Source: an uncultured beta proteobacterium
GTDB lineage: Bacteria; Pseudomonadota; Gammaproteobacteria; Burkholderiales; Burkholderiaceae
DNA: 37,202 nt
Reading direction: 5' to 3'
Assembly (NCBI GenBank): GCA_903858445.1
Contig: CAIOIX010000245.1
Coordinates: forward strand, 1-37,202
The position numbers were made by a program, and so were the translations under genes. Numbering within the stretch: the first letter of the stretch is position 1; the number at the start of each line of letters is the position of its first letter. The notes beneath the pieces were generated by a model. The model ran no database searches. It saw nothing but the letters and a program-made list of their open reading frames with translations, and was not told the DNA's origin. Shown here piece by piece: positions 24,897 through 33,413 of this stretch.

Positions 24897-27339
24897 TACC
24901 CACCTCGACGATTGGAATAGTTTTAAATTGACGAATATCCACGCCGGCTCTTTCGAAATCTTTCCAAGGGTCTGGAGCATCTTTCAAATCAAATAGCAGT
25001 CTTTCATAAAGTGCTTTACGACTTTCAGCATCATCAACTACCTTTTGCTTGATGTATTCCATACCTACTCGCGCCAAGTAATGAACGGTGCGGTCCAAAT
25101 ACCAGGCTTCTTCGCGATACAACTGCAAGAACGCGCCTGAATATTCTCGAACTTCTTCATCTGTTTTGACTTTGCAGAGAAATTCAGCAACTTCAGTTTT
25201 GATACCGCCATTACCGCCAATATATAACTCCCAGCCCGATTCAACACCAATGATGCCGACGTCTTTAATTCCAGCTTCAGCACAGTTCCGCGGACAACCA
25301 GACACTGCCAGTTTCACTTTGTGGGGCGCATACATCCCAAAGAGCATTCTCTCAAGATCTACGCCCATCTTCATAGAGGACTGAGTGCCAAAGCGGCAGT
25401 GTTCATCACCAACACAGGTTTTGACTGTACGAATCGATTTTCCATAGGCGTGGCCTGATGGCATATCCAATTCTTTCCAGACTGCAGGCAAGTCATCCTT
25501 TTTAATACCCAGCAAGTCGATGCGCTGACCGCCAGTCACTTTTACCGTTGGTACTTGGTATTTTTCTGCAACATCAGCAATTCTGCGTAGCTCAGCGGGG
25601 GTAGTTAATCCGCCAAACATTCTTGGAATAACAGAGTAGGTACCATCTTTTTGAATATTGGCATGAGCACGCTCGTTAATAAAGCGAGACTGTGGATCAT
25701 CCTTTGCTTCATGTGGCCAAGTAGAAATTAAATAGTAGTTCAGGGCAGGGCGACAAGTCGCGCAACCATTTGGTGTTCTCCAGCTAAGCTCACTGCGAAC
25801 CTGCTCTTGGGAAATTAAATGGCCAGAGCGAATGGCTTGACGAATTTCATCATGAGATAGATCTGAACATCCACAAATCGATTTCTTCCTTGGGGTGGCT
25901 GAGTAATCCGTACCTAAGACATTCATCAGGACTTGTTCGACGAGGCCGGTACAGGAGCCACAGGAACTACTGGCTTTAGTACATTTTTTTACCTCATCTA
26001 AAGTGAACAGACCTTGCTCACGAATGGCTTTAACTATCGTTCCTTTGGTGACGCCATTACAACCGCAGATCTCATCTGCATCAGTCATCCCAGCGGCTTT
26101 GTTATGGCCTTGATGACCCACGTCACCAATATTGGATTCGCCAAACATGAGCGTGTCGCGAATTTCTGCAATACTTTGTTCATCTCGCATGAGCTTGAAA
26201 TACCAGGTGCTGTCTGCGGTATCGCCAAACATGCAAGCGCCAATCAAGCGATCATCTTTAAGTATTAATTTTTTATAAACGCCACCAATAGGGTCAGCAA
26301 GGGTAATTTCTTCTGTACCTTCGCCCCCCATAAAGTTGCCGGCAGAAAAAAGATCAACACCAGTGACCTTCAATTTTGTGGAGGTGACAGAGCCTTCATA
26401 ACGACCAATGCCGTACTCAGCAAGGTGGTTTGCACACACTTTAGCCTGTTCAAATAAAGGCGCTACTAAGCCATAGGCGGTCCCACGATGGCTAGCACAT
26501 TCTCCTACTGCGTAGACCCTTGGATCAAAAGTTTGCAACGTGTCGTTCACAACAATGCCACGTTGACAATGAAGACCCGCAGATTCAGCCAATGCAGTAT
26601 TGGGCTTAATGCCCGCTGCCATCACTACTAAGTCAGCTGGAATTTCTAAGCCACCCTTAAAGCGGATATGACCAACACGGTCACCTGCAGCATTCGGGGT
26701 GATTGCTTCAGTTGAAGTTTTTAGTAAAAACTTTAATCCTTTAGCTTCCAGTGATTTTTGCAGTAAGTCTGCAGCAGTCTTATCCAGTTGGCGCTCCATC
26801 AGCCAATCTGCAAGATGGACTACGGTCACGCTCATGCCTCTGAGGGCCAAGCCATTAGCAGCCTCAAGACCGAGCAGTCCGCCGCCAATCACCACGGCAT
26901 TTTTGTAGCGCGTTGCCACATCAATCATCTCGTTAGTGTCTTTAATATCGCGATAAGCAATCACACCCGGCAAATCATTTCCAGGAACAGGCAGAATAAA
27001 GGGTAGAGAGCCAGTGGCTAGTAATAAGCGATCGTAGCTTTCAACGGTGCCATCATCCGCTGTTACGGTGCGCTCCTTGCGATCAATCTTGGTAATTTTC
27101 TTACCAAGATGCAAATGAATGCCATTGCTCTTGTACCAATCTAGGTCGTTGAGAACAATCTGTTCAAGCGTTTGCTCCCCAGCTAAGACGGGAGAAAGCA
27201 AAATGCGGTTGTAGTTGGGATGCGGCTCGGCGCCGAAGATGGTGATGTCATAAAGCTCTGAATCGAGCTTCAATAACTCTTCGATGGTCCGAACACCGGC
27301 CATCCCATTGCCAATCATGACGAGTTTTTGTTTTTTCAT
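24889..27339 (-). CDS. nirB: Nitrite reductase (NADH) large subunit
   Basis: An 816-residue cytoplasmic enzyme reducing nitrite to ammonium. The N-terminal FAD/NADH module begins LVMIGNGMAGVRTIEEL and contains AVVIGGGLLGLEAANGL. Two BFD-like [2Fe-2S] segments follow (CGCNGVTKG near 423 and CGCSDLSHD near 487). The C-terminal half is a sulfite/nitrite reductase domain with siroheme/[4Fe-4S] ligands TCVGDEHCRFG (near 641) and SGCPRNCAEAG (near 684). Its start overlaps the stop of the upstream nrtA-like gene by 4 bp. Siroheme supply fits the divergent cobA. Confidence 0.97.
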   Translation of the reverse strand: MKKQKLVMIGNGMAGVRTIEELLKLDSELYDITIFGAEPHPNYNRILLSPVLAGEQTLEQIVLNDLDWYKSNGIHLHLGKKITKIDRKERTVTADDGTVESYDRLLLATGSLPFILPVPGNDLPGVIAYRDIKDTNEMIDVATRYKNAVVIGGGLLGLEAANGLALRGMSVTVVHLADWLMERQLDKTAADLLQKSLEAKGLKFLLKTSTEAITPNAAGDRVGHIRFKGGLEIPADLVVMAAGIKPNTALAESAGLHCQRGIVVNDTLQTFDPRVYAVGECASHRGTAYGLVAPLFEQAKVCANHLAEYGIGRYEGSVTSTKLKVTGVDLFSAGNFMGGEGTEEITLADPIGGVYKKLILKDDRLIGACMFGDTADSTWYFKLMRDEQSIAEIRDTLMFGESNIGDVGHQGHNKAAGMTDADEICGCNGVTKGTIVKAIREQGLFTLDEVKKCTKASSSCGSCTGLVEQVLMNVLGTDYSATPRKKSICGCSDLSHDEIRQAIRSGHLISQEQVRSELSWRTPNGCATCRPALNYYLISTWPHEAKDDPQSRFINERAHANIQKDGTYSVIPRMFGGLTTPAELRRIADVAEKYQVPTVKVTGGQRIDLLGIKKDDLPAVWKELDMPSGHAYGKSIRTVKTCVGDEHCRFGTQSSMKMGVDLERMLFGMYAPHKVKLAVSGCPRNCAEAGIKDVGIIGVESGWELYIGGNGGIKTEVAEFLCKVKTDEEVREYSGAFLQLYREEAWYLDRTVHYLARVGMEYIKQKVVDDAESRKALYERLLFDLKDAPDPWKDFERAGVDIRQFKTIPIVEVGNV

Positions 27340-28631
27340 GCTTTGATCTTGAAGCTATCTGCATAAGCTGCTGGGTTAGAACCATTCCATACAACACCAT
27401 CAAACAATTTGCTGGAGCGCATATCGCTTTTTGGTAGTGGTGTTTTAGAGGCGGTAGCCGCATCCTTGTAGAGGGCAATGTTATTGACTTTCTTTGCTAC
27501 GGCCAAATAATCTGGATGCTCTTTGAGTAAACCCCAGCGCTTATGCTGAGTCATAAACCACATGCCATCAGAGAGGTAGGGGTAATTAGCTAAGCCCTCG
27601 TTATAAAACTTCATGGCATGGGGATCGTCCCAGGTTTTTCCAATGCCGTTGTTATAGCGGCCCATCATGCGATCTTGAATCACACTCACATCTGTATTTA
27701 CAAAAGAAGGAGCTGACACTACTTCGGCAGTAGTGTGCTTATTCGAAGTTGATGCATCAATATATTTACCGGCCTCTAGAATTGCCGCTGTCACTGCACG
27801 GCAGGTATTTGGATATTTCTTGGCAAAGTCAGAGGTTGTGCCCAAAGCTTTTTCTGGGTGATCTTGCCAAATAGCTTGAGTGGTGGTTGCTGTAAAGCCA
27901 ATACCATCAATAATCGCGCGGGCATTCCATGGTTCACCTACACAATAGCCGTCCATATTGCCACTGCGCATATTGGCAACCATTTGTGGCGGTGGCACAG
28001 TAATAATTTTGGCATCTTTGAATGGATTAATACCGTAGTTGGCCAGCCAGTAGTAGAGCCACATAGCATGCGTACCAGTTGGGAAGGTTTGCGCAAAAGT
28101 GTAGTCACGCTTCTCTTTATCCATCAGAGCCTTGAGGCTGGCGCCATCTGTCACGCCTTTTTGGTAAAGAGCCTTAGATAAGGTAATGGCTTGACCATTA
28201 TTATTGAGAGACATAAGAACGGACATGTCTTTTTGCTGACCACCAATACCCATTTGTAAGCCATAGATCAAGCCGTACAGAATGTGCGACATATCATTTT
28301 CGCCATTAACAAGTTTGTCACGAATAGCGGCCCATGAAGCTTCCTTAGTGGGAATAATCTTCACGCCATATTTTTTGTCTAGACCAAGGTGGTTGGCCAT
28401 GACTACTGAAGAGCAGTCAGTCAGGGCAATGAAGCTCACTTTGACATCAGTCTTTTCAGGGGCATCAGACCCTGCAGCCCATGCGCCAGCCTTTACCATG
28501 GGATCTATCAAGGACAGAATACTGGCCGAGCCAATGCTTTGAATTAGTTTACGACGCGTAGGATTCGCATCAGCTGCCGTGGAAATATTGACTTTGGGTG
28601 TTATCCCGCTAAGGTGGTTTTTTTCTTTCAT
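27336..28631 (-). CDS. nrtA: NrtA/CmpA-type substrate-binding protein 1 (nitrate/nitrite)
   Basis: About 431 residues from the ATG at 28631, which is preceded by CAGGAG. The track's start at 28718 adds 29 residues and passes through the promoter region. Twin-arginine motif TRRKLIQSIG (RR at 26-27) indicates Tat export. The mature part contains VSFIALTDCSSVVMANHLGLDKKYG, PPPQMVANMRSGNMDGYCVGEPWN and the HKRWGLL region typical of NrtA. It heads the nirB-nirD-nasA operon and overlaps nirB by 4 bp. Its permease partner is presumably NrtB of the divergent operon. The bound anion is inferred from context. Confidence 0.92.
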   Translation of the reverse strand: MKEKNHLSGITPKVNISTAADANPTRRKLIQSIGSASILSLIDPMVKAGAWAAGSDAPEKTDVKVSFIALTDCSSVVMANHLGLDKKYGVKIIPTKEASWAAIRDKLVNGENDMSHILYGLIYGLQMGIGGQQKDMSVLMSLNNNGQAITLSKALYQKGVTDGASLKALMDKEKRDYTFAQTFPTGTHAMWLYYWLANYGINPFKDAKIITVPPPQMVANMRSGNMDGYCVGEPWNARAIIDGIGFTATTTQAIWQDHPEKALGTTSDFAKKYPNTCRAVTAAILEAGKYIDASTSNKHTTAEVVSAPSFVNTDVSVIQDRMMGRYNNGIGKTWDDPHAMKFYNEGLANYPYLSDGMWFMTQHKRWGLLKEHPDYLAVAKKVNNIALYKDAATASKTPLPKSDMRSSKLFDGVVWNGSNPAAYADSFKIKA

Positions 28632-28701
28632 GCTGAGCTCCTGTAGTCGATAAGTAACGATAAGGAAGTTCTGGTTCGTTAAATTAATGGAAGGCTCAAT
28701 A

Positions 28702-28722
28702 TTGGTGCACCAAATCAATGCA
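28702..28722. promoter_or_regulatory. Operator-like palindrome and NtrC-like site between the divergent nitrate operons
   Basis: TTGGTGCACCAA (28702-28713) is a perfect 12-bp palindrome. The overlapping TGCACCAAATCAATGCA (28706-28722) matches the NtrC consensus TGCACC-N5-GGTGCA at 10 of 12 defined bases. It sits 70-80 bp from both divergent start codons, near the middle of the shared promoter region. A poor -24/-12-like GGGCAC occurs at 28724-28729, and a weak TTGGTT-17-GCTATT points toward cobA. The site is visible; the regulator is inferred. Confidence 0.5.
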
Positions 28723-28781
28723 TGGGCACTTTTGGTTCACGCAGGGAATTTAGGGCTATTACCGACTGTTACAAATGATGC

Positions 28782-29585
28782 ATGAAATTCATTACACGAA
28801 ATACCGTTACATCATCAATGCCAAACCCAGTTGCACCGGGGGTATACCTCATTGGTGCTGGGCCTGGGGCGGCTGATCTCATTACTGTTCGCGGTGCCAG
28901 AGTTTTAGCGCAAGCAGACATTGTTTTTTATGATGCACTGATAGATTTATCAATGTTGGAGTGGTGTGCAGGCACTAAACTGGTGCCGGTTGGCAAAAGA
29001 TGCGGCGCTCACTCTAGTTCCCAGTACTTTATTAACAAGCAATTAGTTGATGCCACTAGTAAGCACTTAGTAGTGGTTCGCTTAAAAGGGGGAGATCCTC
29101 TTATTTTTGGTCGCGCACAAGAAGAAATTGACGCGCTAGAGCAGGCTGGTGTCCATTATGAGATCGTCCCGGGAATTACCACTGCCTTGGCGGCCTCGGC
29201 ACAACTAAAGCAACCTCCTACAAGCCGCGAATTAAGTCGGACCCTAACCCTGACCACTTTACCTGGCCGGTGTGCTCACCCAGATCATAAAACTGCTATT
29301 TACTATATGGCCCGCGATCAGTTATCAGAGATTGCTCAGGTGCTACTTGCTGAGGGTTATCCAGCGAGCACTCCAGTCTGTTTGATGGAATCTGTCAGCT
29401 TGCCTACTGAGCGCAGTTTTGCCTGCACTTTAGATGAATTAATTCTTGGTGATGTGCAGCATCATTTTTTAGATCGGCAGCCTGTTGTAGTGATGATTGG
29501 AGAGGTTTACAGAAAAAAACTTCAGACACTCAACCCACTCATTCAGCCGCAAATAAATTTCAACGTATTGCAAGCAGCATCTTAA
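28782..29585 (+). CDS. cobA: Uroporphyrinogen-III C-methyltransferase (SUMT)
   Basis: A 267-residue methyltransferase that converts uroporphyrinogen III to precorrin-2 with SAM, the first step to siroheme. Motifs are GVYLIGAGPGAADLITVRGARVL, VVVRLKGGDPLIFGRAQEE and IVPGITTALAASAQ. It is a standalone SUMT without the dehydrogenase/ferrochelatase half of CysG. The ATG at 28818 (MPNPVAP) would also fit the family and is close to the usual start; 28782 is the first ATG. It opens the + operon divergent from nirBD/nasA, so its probable purpose is siroheme for NirB. The segment after AASAQ (LKQPPTSRELSRTLTL) is somewhat divergent. Confidence 0.93.
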   Translation: MKFITRNTVTSSMPNPVAPGVYLIGAGPGAADLITVRGARVLAQADIVFYDALIDLSMLEWCAGTKLVPVGKRCGAHSSSQYFINKQLVDATSKHLVVVRLKGGDPLIFGRAQEEIDALEQAGVHYEIVPGITTALAASAQLKQPPTSRELSRTLTLTTLPGRCAHPDHKTAIYYMARDQLSEIAQVLLAEGYPASTPVCLMESVSLPTERSFACTLDELILGDVQHHFLDRQPVVVMIGEVYRKKLQTLNPLIQPQINFNVLQAAS

Positions 29586-29605
29586 TTACTCATTAGGAGA
29601 TAAAT

Positions 29606-30979
29606 ATGAACTCATATCGCCCGTTTGATCCAGATAGACCTTTGTTTAGCAACCACTGTAGTTGTGGACAGCATGCATCCGAGCTCGATCATGCAAACTC
29701 ATTATCAGCAAGAATCGATGCCGAGCAAGAGAGTGCAGATTTTGTTGAGGCCAGTCTAGTGAAGGCCTTGTTTCCGCAGGAGGCTCGTAGGCGCGCCTTT
29801 TTGAAGGCGGTAGGAACGGGTGGAGCCATGAGTGCTTTATCAGGATTCTTGCCAGTGGACTCCTTACAGGCAATGGCCCAGGAAAAAGCACCTTTAGAAA
29901 AAACAGACTTAAAAATTGGCTTTATTGCAATCACTTGCGCAACGCCATTAATCATGTCGGATCCATTGGGCTTTTATAAAAAGCAAGGCCTGAATGTCAC
30001 TTTGAATAAAACGGCAGGCTGGGCTTTGATTCGCGACAAGATGTTAAATAAAGAGCATGACGCATCACACTTTTTGTCACCGATGCCGCTCTCAATGTCA
30101 ATGGGCATAGGCTCAGACCCTACCCAGATGCGCGTGGCGACGATTCAGAATGTGAATGGCCAGGCGATTACTTTAGCAAACAAGCACAAGGATAATCGTG
30201 ATCCCAAAAATTGGAAGGGCATGAAATTTGCCGTTCCTTTTGAGTACTCGATGCATAACTTCTTACTGCGTTATTACGTAGCGCAAGCAGGTTTAGATCC
30301 TGATAGAGACATCCAGATTCGCGTTACTCCTCCACCAGAGATGGTGGCCAACTTACGCGCAGGGAATATTGACGGCTTTTTGGGACCTGATCCATTTAAT
30401 CAGCGTGCGGTGTATGACGAGGTTGGGTTTATTCATATTCTGACTAAGCAGATTTGGGATGGTCACCCTTGCTGCGCCTTCGGAACTTCAGAAGAGTTTA
30501 TTAAGAAAAATCCAAATACCTTCGCAGCTTTATATCGTGCTGTATTAAATGCCTCCACTATGGCCCGCGATCCAGCAAATAGACCTTTAATTGCCAAGGT
30601 GATTTCTGCGCCAAACTATCTCAATCAGCCAGAAACAGTAGTGATGCAGGTTCTCACTGGTAAGTTCGCAGATGGTTTAGGCAACGTTCAAAATGTGCCC
30701 GATCGTATCGACTTCAACCCAATTCCTTGGTACTCGATGGCGACGTGGATGCTGACCCAAATGCAGCGCTGGGGATATGTGAAGGGCGATGTGAATTACA
30801 AGGACATCTCCGAAAAAGTATTCCTACTAACAGATGCAAAAAAATATATGGGCGAAACAGGCATCGCTATTCCAGAGCAGGCTAAGTCAGGCTATAAAAA
30901 GGTCAAGATTATGGGCAAGGAATTTGACCCAAGTCAGCCAGCTGCGTATTTGAAATCTTTTCCAACCACTAAAGCGTGA
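29606..30979 (+). CDS. NrtA/CmpA-type substrate-binding protein 2, with long N-terminal leader
   Basis: A 457-residue receptor of the NrtA/CmpA family and paralogue of the first SBP (PPPEMVANLRAGNIDGFLGPDPFN). The N-terminal 60 residues are hydrophilic and contain CSCGQH (18-23). Only then comes a Tat motif, RRRAFLKAVG (61-70), and a hydrophobic segment. A good GGAG lies upstream of the ATG at 29606. Ligand could be nitrate, nitrite or cyanate. The downstream permease, ATPase and cynS make cyanate possible. It is the SBP directly linked to the membrane components. Confidence 0.92.
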   Translation: MNSYRPFDPDRPLFSNHCSCGQHASELDHANSLSARIDAEQESADFVEASLVKALFPQEARRRAFLKAVGTGGAMSALSGFLPVDSLQAMAQEKAPLEKTDLKIGFIAITCATPLIMSDPLGFYKKQGLNVTLNKTAGWALIRDKMLNKEHDASHFLSPMPLSMSMGIGSDPTQMRVATIQNVNGQAITLANKHKDNRDPKNWKGMKFAVPFEYSMHNFLLRYYVAQAGLDPDRDIQIRVTPPPEMVANLRAGNIDGFLGPDPFNQRAVYDEVGFIHILTKQIWDGHPCCAFGTSEEFIKKNPNTFAALYRAVLNASTMARDPANRPLIAKVISAPNYLNQPETVVMQVLTGKFADGLGNVQNVPDRIDFNPIPWYSMATWMLTQMQRWGYVKGDVNYKDISEKVFLLTDAKKYMGETGIAIPEQAKSGYKKVKIMGKEFDPSQPAAYLKSFPTTKA

Positions 30980-30994
30980 ACCCAGGGCTATTGA

Positions 30995-31855
30995 ATGAAA
31001 ATGTTATCAATTAAGATCAAAGGCGCAATCCTCTCGGTTGTGATCTTGCTCATGTGTTTATTTATCTGGCATATGGCAACGACGCAAAAAGTTGTGCCAC
31101 CGCCTGGAGTATCGACTAACTCCAGCGAGTACAACAGTCTCATGGGTCAAGGTAGTGGTGAGATGGTTCAAAAAACAGGATTTCCAACGCTCACGCAAAT
31201 GGGGCAGACAATTTACAAACAGTTGTCACATCCGTTTTATGACAATGGCCCAAACGATAAAGGTATCGGAATTCAGCTTGCATACTCATTGGCGCGCGTG
31301 GCCTTAGGATTTTTATTGGCAATGCTGGTAGCTATTCCGTTCGGATTTTGGATTGGGATGTCGCCGCTGGCATATGAGGCGTTCAACCCGTTTATTCAAA
31401 TCCTCAAGCCCATCTCCCCGTTGGCATGGATGCCGATTGCGCTCTACACCATTAAAGATTCTTCAATTTCAGGCATTTTCGTTATTTTTATTTGCTCGGT
31501 GTGGCCGATGCTGCTGAATACGGCCTTTGGTGTCGCCAATGTCCGCAAAGAGTTATTGAATGTGGCCAAGACTTTGGAAGTCTCCCCGCTACGTAAAGCT
31601 TTTCTAGTAATCCTTCCTGCCGCCGCTCCAACGATCCTCACTGGCATGCGCATTTCTATGGGTATTGCCTGGCTAGTCATTGTTGCCGCAGAAATGCTGG
31701 TTGGCGGAACTGGTGTTGGTTACTTCTTGTGGAATGAGTGGAATAACCTGTCACTCTCCAGTGTGATTTTTGCAATTCTTTTAATTGGTATTGTTGGAAT
31801 GCTGCTCGACACTGCATTCGGCAAGTTACAAAAGGCGGTTTCGTATGCAGATTGA
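30995..31855 (+). CDS. nrtB: Nitrate/cyanate-type ABC transporter permease (NrtB-like)
   Basis: A 286-residue inner-membrane permease with an N-terminal helix, a periplasmic loop ([22 protein letters not shown]), and a five-helix binding-protein-dependent transport domain. The EAA-type motif is seen as [41 protein letters not shown]. Its length and the long first loop resemble NrtB/TauC relatives. It overlaps the ATPase gene by 11 bp. It serves the SBP just upstream, and probably the SBP of the divergent operon, since no other permease is present. Confidence 0.93.
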   Translation: MKMLSIKIKGAILSVVILLMCLFIWHMATTQKVVPPPGVSTNSSEYNSLMGQGSGEMVQKTGFPTLTQMGQTIYKQLSHPFYDNGPNDKGIGIQLAYSLARVALGFLLAMLVAIPFGFWIGMSPLAYEAFNPFIQILKPISPLAWMPIALYTIKDSSISGIFVIFICSVWPMLLNTAFGVANVRKELLNVAKTLEVSPLRKAFLVILPAAAPTILTGMRISMGIAWLVIVAAEMLVGGTGVGYFLWNEWNNLSLSSVIFAILLIGIVGMLLDTAFGKLQKAVSYAD

Positions 31856-32711
31856 AAATACTTTCCTCAAAGTCTCGAACCTCAGCAAGTCATATAAGGT
31901 TGATGCGCCCCCAGTATTTGAGGGGATCGATTTTGAAATTGAAAAAGGAGAGTTTGTTTGTATTATTGGTCACTCTGGATGTGGCAAGACCACTATTTTG
32001 AATGTATTGGCAGGTCTTGAAGAGGCAACTGGTGGTGATGCCATCATGCTTGGTAAGCGTATTCAAGGACCGGGTTTAGAGCGAGGGGTTGTATTCCAGG
32101 GGCACGCATTAATGCCGTGGATGTCGGTTTTGCAAAACGTCGCCTTTGCTGTCAAATCAAAATATCCTGATTGGTCGAAAGATAAAATTACTAAGCATTC
32201 TAAAAAATATTTAGCTATGGTTGGTCTGATAAATGCTGAAAGTAAAAAACCATCAGAGTTATCTGGTGGCATGAAGCAAAGGGTTGGGATTGCAAGAGCA
32301 TTTGCGATTGAACCCAAAATGCTCTTGCTAGATGAGCCATTTGGTGCGCTAGATGCGCTTACTCGTGGGGTGATTCAAGATGAGTTATTGAAAATTTGCA
32401 GCGAGACCAATCAGACCGTCTTCATGATCACCCATGATGTTGATGAAGCGATCCTACTCTCAGACAAAATTATGCTCATGAGTAATGGGCCTAATGCGCG
32501 GATTGCTGAAATTGTTGTGAATACATTACCTAAGGGTAGGAAGCGCGCCAATTTACATCATGACGCTATGTACTATCCAATGCGCAACCATTTGGTTGAT
32601 TTTTTGGTAAATCGCTCAAAAGACTTGCAGGTAAAAGGGGCGAATGGTGAGTTAACTGGGTATAAGCCATTAATAGTGCTTCCTGGCATTGACACATTAG
32701 TTACTCAATAA
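31845..32711 (+). CDS. nrtD: Nitrate/cyanate-type ABC transporter ATP-binding protein (NrtD-like)
   Basis: About 288 residues from the ATG at 31845 ([13 protein letters not shown]), which overlaps nrtB by 11 bp. The track's start at 31785 lies deep within nrtB. Walker A is GHSGCGKTT, the signature is [14 protein letters not shown], and Walker B is [14 protein letters not shown]. The C-terminal extension, ending [11 protein letters not shown], is characteristic of this subfamily. The solo NrtD form has no fused SBP domain, unlike cyanobacterial NrtC. Its role is to power nitrate/nitrite/cyanate import. Confidence 0.94.
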   Translation: MQIENTFLKVSNLSKSYKVDAPPVFEGIDFEIEKGEFVCIIGHSGCGKTTILNVLAGLEEATGGDAIMLGKRIQGPGLERGVVFQGHALMPWMSVLQNVAFAVKSKYPDWSKDKITKHSKKYLAMVGLINAESKKPSELSGGMKQRVGIARAFAIEPKMLLLDEPFGALDALTRGVIQDELLKICSETNQTVFMITHDVDEAILLSDKIMLMSNGPNARIAEIVVNTLPKGRKRANLHHDAMYYPMRNHLVDFLVNRSKDLQVKGANGELTGYKPLIVLPGIDTLVTQ

Positions 32712-32738
32712 ACAAAAATTTAAATTCAGGAGAAAGAC

Positions 32739-33182
32739 ATGGATCGTTCAGTTGTTACCCAAAAAATTATCGAAGCCAAAGTTCGTAAGGGCATGAAGTG
32801 GAGTGAGATTGCCACAGCCATCGGCGAGTCTAAGGAGTGGGTCACCGCGGGTTGCTTGGGTCAAATGACCTTTACCAAAGCGCAAGCGGAAGTTGCCGGC
32901 AAGTTATTTGATTTGACTGATGAAGAAATGGCCTGGTTGCAAATTGTTCCCTACAAAGGTTCTTTGCCTACAGCTGTCCCCACAGATCCCCTCATTTATC
33001 GTTGGTATGAAATTGTTAGTGTGTATGGCACCACTATTAAAGAGCTTATCCATGAGGAATTTGGTGATGGCATTATGAGTGCGATTGATTTCTCAATGGA
33101 CATTCAACGTGAACCCGACCCCAAAGGGGATCGCGTCCAAGTTGTGCTGTCAGGTAAGTACCTCTCTTACAAGACCTATTGA
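32739..33182 (+). CDS. cynS: Cyanate hydratase (cyanase)
   Basis: A 147-residue homodecamer-forming enzyme catalysing bicarbonate-dependent breakdown of cyanate to ammonia and CO2. The N-terminal helix-turn-helix-like domain carries GMKWSEIATAIGESKEWVTAGCLGQ. The C-terminal catalytic domain has R88, E91 and S114, exactly 8 residues before E. coli numbering (R96, E99, S122), so the active site is complete. A GGAG ribosome-binding site precedes the ATG. It is the last gene of the + operon, before a terminator. Nitrogen acquisition and cyanate detoxification are both possible. Confidence 0.97.
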   Translation: MDRSVVTQKIIEAKVRKGMKWSEIATAIGESKEWVTAGCLGQMTFTKAQAEVAGKLFDLTDEEMAWLQIVPYKGSLPTAVPTDPLIYRWYEIVSVYGTTIKELIHEEFGDGIMSAIDFSMDIQREPDPKGDRVQVVLSGKYLSYKTY

Positions 33183-33200
33183 TCAGGCAGGGACTTGAAA

Positions 33201-33226
33201 AAGCCACCTTCGGGTGGCTTACCTTT
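33201..33226 (+). terminator. Rho-independent-type terminator after cynS
   Basis: An 8-bp perfect stem AAGCCACC / GGTGGCTT closes a stable TTCG tetraloop (33201-33220). The following ACCTTTATT is a weak T-tract. It is placed 18 bp after the cynS stop. Confidence 0.8.
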
Positions 33227-33326
33227 ATTGAACTCCGTATGAATTCATTCCTGAGCCTTGCTTTTTCATTAATTCCATAATGTGGAATATCTTGGCCTAG
33301 GGTTATTGGTTTTAAGTGCAATTATG

Positions 33327-33388
33327 TTGCTTTGCAGCAAATTATCCTTGCAATTCATTGGAATGGTAATTATTATGGTGCGATGCAA
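33327..33388 (+). promoter_or_regulatory. Phasin promoter with flanking TGC-rich motifs
   Basis: TTGCAA (33348-33353) and TATTAT (33371-33376) are separated by 17 bp, a good sigma70 promoter; transcription should start near 33383. TGC-rich inverted motifs flank it: TTGCTTTGCAGCAA (33327-33340) upstream and TGCGATGCAA (33379-33388) over the start site. PhaR regulators of phasin genes bind TGC-rich sequence, so these are candidate operators. The promoter is visible; the regulator is inferred. Confidence 0.6.
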
Positions 33389-33413
33389 CATAATTAACCA
33401 ATAAGGAAATATC

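Noticed and set aside
28632-28718. Track start of the first nrtA-like gene (29 extra N-terminal residues)
   Set aside because: The extension covers the divergent promoter and would bury the Tat signal. The internal ATG at 28631 has a good ribosome-binding site.
28724-28738. Possible sigma54 promoter (GGGCAC-N5-GTTC) toward cobA
   Set aside because: The -24 half is fair, but the -12 GC is missing, so it does not meet the sigma54 consensus.
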